In this document: piece by piece, positions 1 through 64,000 of the stretch | Layout of the letters: every line of letters starts with the position of its first letter | How positions within the stretch are numbered: position 1 is the first letter of the stretch | From: Macrosoma leucophasiata | Lineage: Eukaryota; Arthropoda; Insecta; Lepidoptera; Hedylidae | Reading direction: 5' to 3' | NCBI GenBank assembly: GCA_036365455.1 | Contig: JAWQUS010000001.1 | Location: forward strand, 21,679,001-21,743,000 | Length of the DNA: 64,000 nucleotides | Program-made: the position numbers and the translations under genes | Notes under the pieces: generated by a model | What the model was told of the DNA's origin: nothing | Databases searched by the model: none | The model's input: the letters and a program-made list of their open reading frames with translations, nothing else

Positions 1-886
1 TCCTAATTTGATCTCAAATAATAATATGTCATTTATTTAAATAAAAAATACTAATCAATAAAACATAATCATATAATATGCATGTACCTATACATAATAC
101 CTTTTCAGCTTGTGATGGTAAGCGACTGATGAAATTATTCGTTCTCTATAATTCGAAATTATCGAAATAAAAGTTGAAACATATTACTTGTGTCTTGTTG
201 TTTATTTAAATTTTGTTTAATTTTTTTGGACTATAATATTATTAACCATTTATATATTAAATTAAAGTATCTATTTAGTTACGCACACATTATTTATTCT
301 TATTTATATAATCATTATTTTATTGAATTATAATTATTAAATGTTTGACATCCGTGAATCAACTCGGGTAGGTACCAGTTGAAAACCAGCGTCAGGTTAT
401 CTACCTGACACCATGCTGAACTGGGTACCTTTTTGGCGCGGCCGTGTGACACAACTACTTATTACTCATAAAAATAGGTTATTATTATTTAATGTTTTTT
501 GTAGCATTTTTTTTAAATATTTTTTACGGTGCTTTTTTTTTTTGTCTTTGTGCATTATGTGTAACTGTTTTTTTTAATTTTTTTATTATTATTATTATTT
601 TTAACTATGTTCTGTTGTGTCTTGGGCCCTGCGCCGAATAAATGTTTTTCTTTCTTTCTTTCTTTCTTTCTTTCTATAACACCGCGCCATCTCCAAATAG
701 CATGGTGATACCATAACGTCGTGCTCGTGCGAACATGGCCAATGAAAACTGGCCGGAATTTGACCGAAACATTACTCGACTGTGTGAACGCGCTGTTATT
801 ATCAGTTTATAATTTCATGAACTTGATTTGATTAAATGATTAAATGTTTAAAATAAATGCGAATATAGCGTGTAATGACAACAGAG
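1..886. other. Intronic or 5' flanking AT-rich sequence
   Basis: I see no exon here. Bases 1-360 are AT-rich without recognisable features. The rest is mainly a retroposon tail (360-676), followed by about 200 bases of plain sequence up to the first exon. Confidence 0.6.
360..676 (+). mobile_element. LINE-like 3' tail ending in a (TTTC)n repeat
   Basis: A short hairpin (arms near 370 and 420, with ggtacc-type pairing) is followed by T-rich sequence, the phrase 'gccctgcgccgaataaatg' and about seven TTTC units. Degraded insect non-LTR 3' ends look like this, with a poly-adenylation-like aataaa followed by a simple repeat. No coding part is visible. Confidence 0.5.
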
Positions 887-63961
<63,075 letters not shown>

Positions 63962-64000
63962 GTAAGATTTTTCTTTGCATATATATACAGTTAATAGGTA

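Overview
The window is eukaryotic and almost certainly lepidopteran. Short GC-rich exons are separated by long AT-rich introns full of moth- and butterfly-type retroposons: a tRNA-derived SINE ending in 'ttcggggattacaggcg', poly-A retroposons ending in 'gcatgcttgtttgcca', intron-borne 'gcaacagctagta' repeats, mariner, and CR1/Jockey-like LINE fragments.

One gene fills the plus strand and runs off both ends. I found 50 exons from about 887 to 63961, about 8.0 kb of coding sequence (about 2,670 codons). Splice phases agree across every junction. The product is a secreted, cysteine-rich, von Willebrand factor-like protein of the hemocytin/hemolectin family, which acts in insect hemolymph clotting and hemocyte aggregation. 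Domain order in the window: two TIL modules; VWD1-C8-TIL; VWC-like; WxxW domain; Thr/Pro linkers from micro-exons; chitin-binding type 2 domain; more linkers; TIL; VWC-like; Thr/Pro mucin-like stalk; discoidin (FA58C) 1; Ala-Ala-Thr-Ser stalk; FA58C 2; TIL/VWC-like; LDLa; Gly- and Pro-rich linkers; VWD2-C8-TIL; VWD3-C8-TIL; VWC-like repeats. The first exons and the C-terminus lie outside.

The main discovery candidate is architectural. About ten exons, mostly GC-rich, are followed by tandem copies of their own 3' end plus the donor splice site and the first bases of the intron ('exon-donor echoes'). Three arrays are nearly perfect: 106 bp x 24 at 2269-4826, 119 bp x 7 at 46705-47535, and about 132 bp x 10-12 at 61052-62523. 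The others are decayed: after exons 1, 4, 9, 11, 38, 44 and 49. I saw no comparable duplication centred on an acceptor alone. In two of the perfect arrays the exon frame stays open through the whole array.

Other structure: a 1.7-kb tandem triplication carrying a 45-bp Thr/Pro micro-exon and a 15-bp-stem hairpin (18050-22350); a perfect 35-bp palindrome at 21841-21917; a 5S rRNA-like retroposon in three copies; an antisense tRNA-Ala(AGC) gene in intron 5 at 8676-8748; three-level nested MITE/SINE insertions (6206-7200); LINE fragments interrupted by retroposons; and an internally deleted mariner. I saw no second host protein-coding gene. Most other long open frames are shadows of the GC-rich arrays or pieces of transposons.
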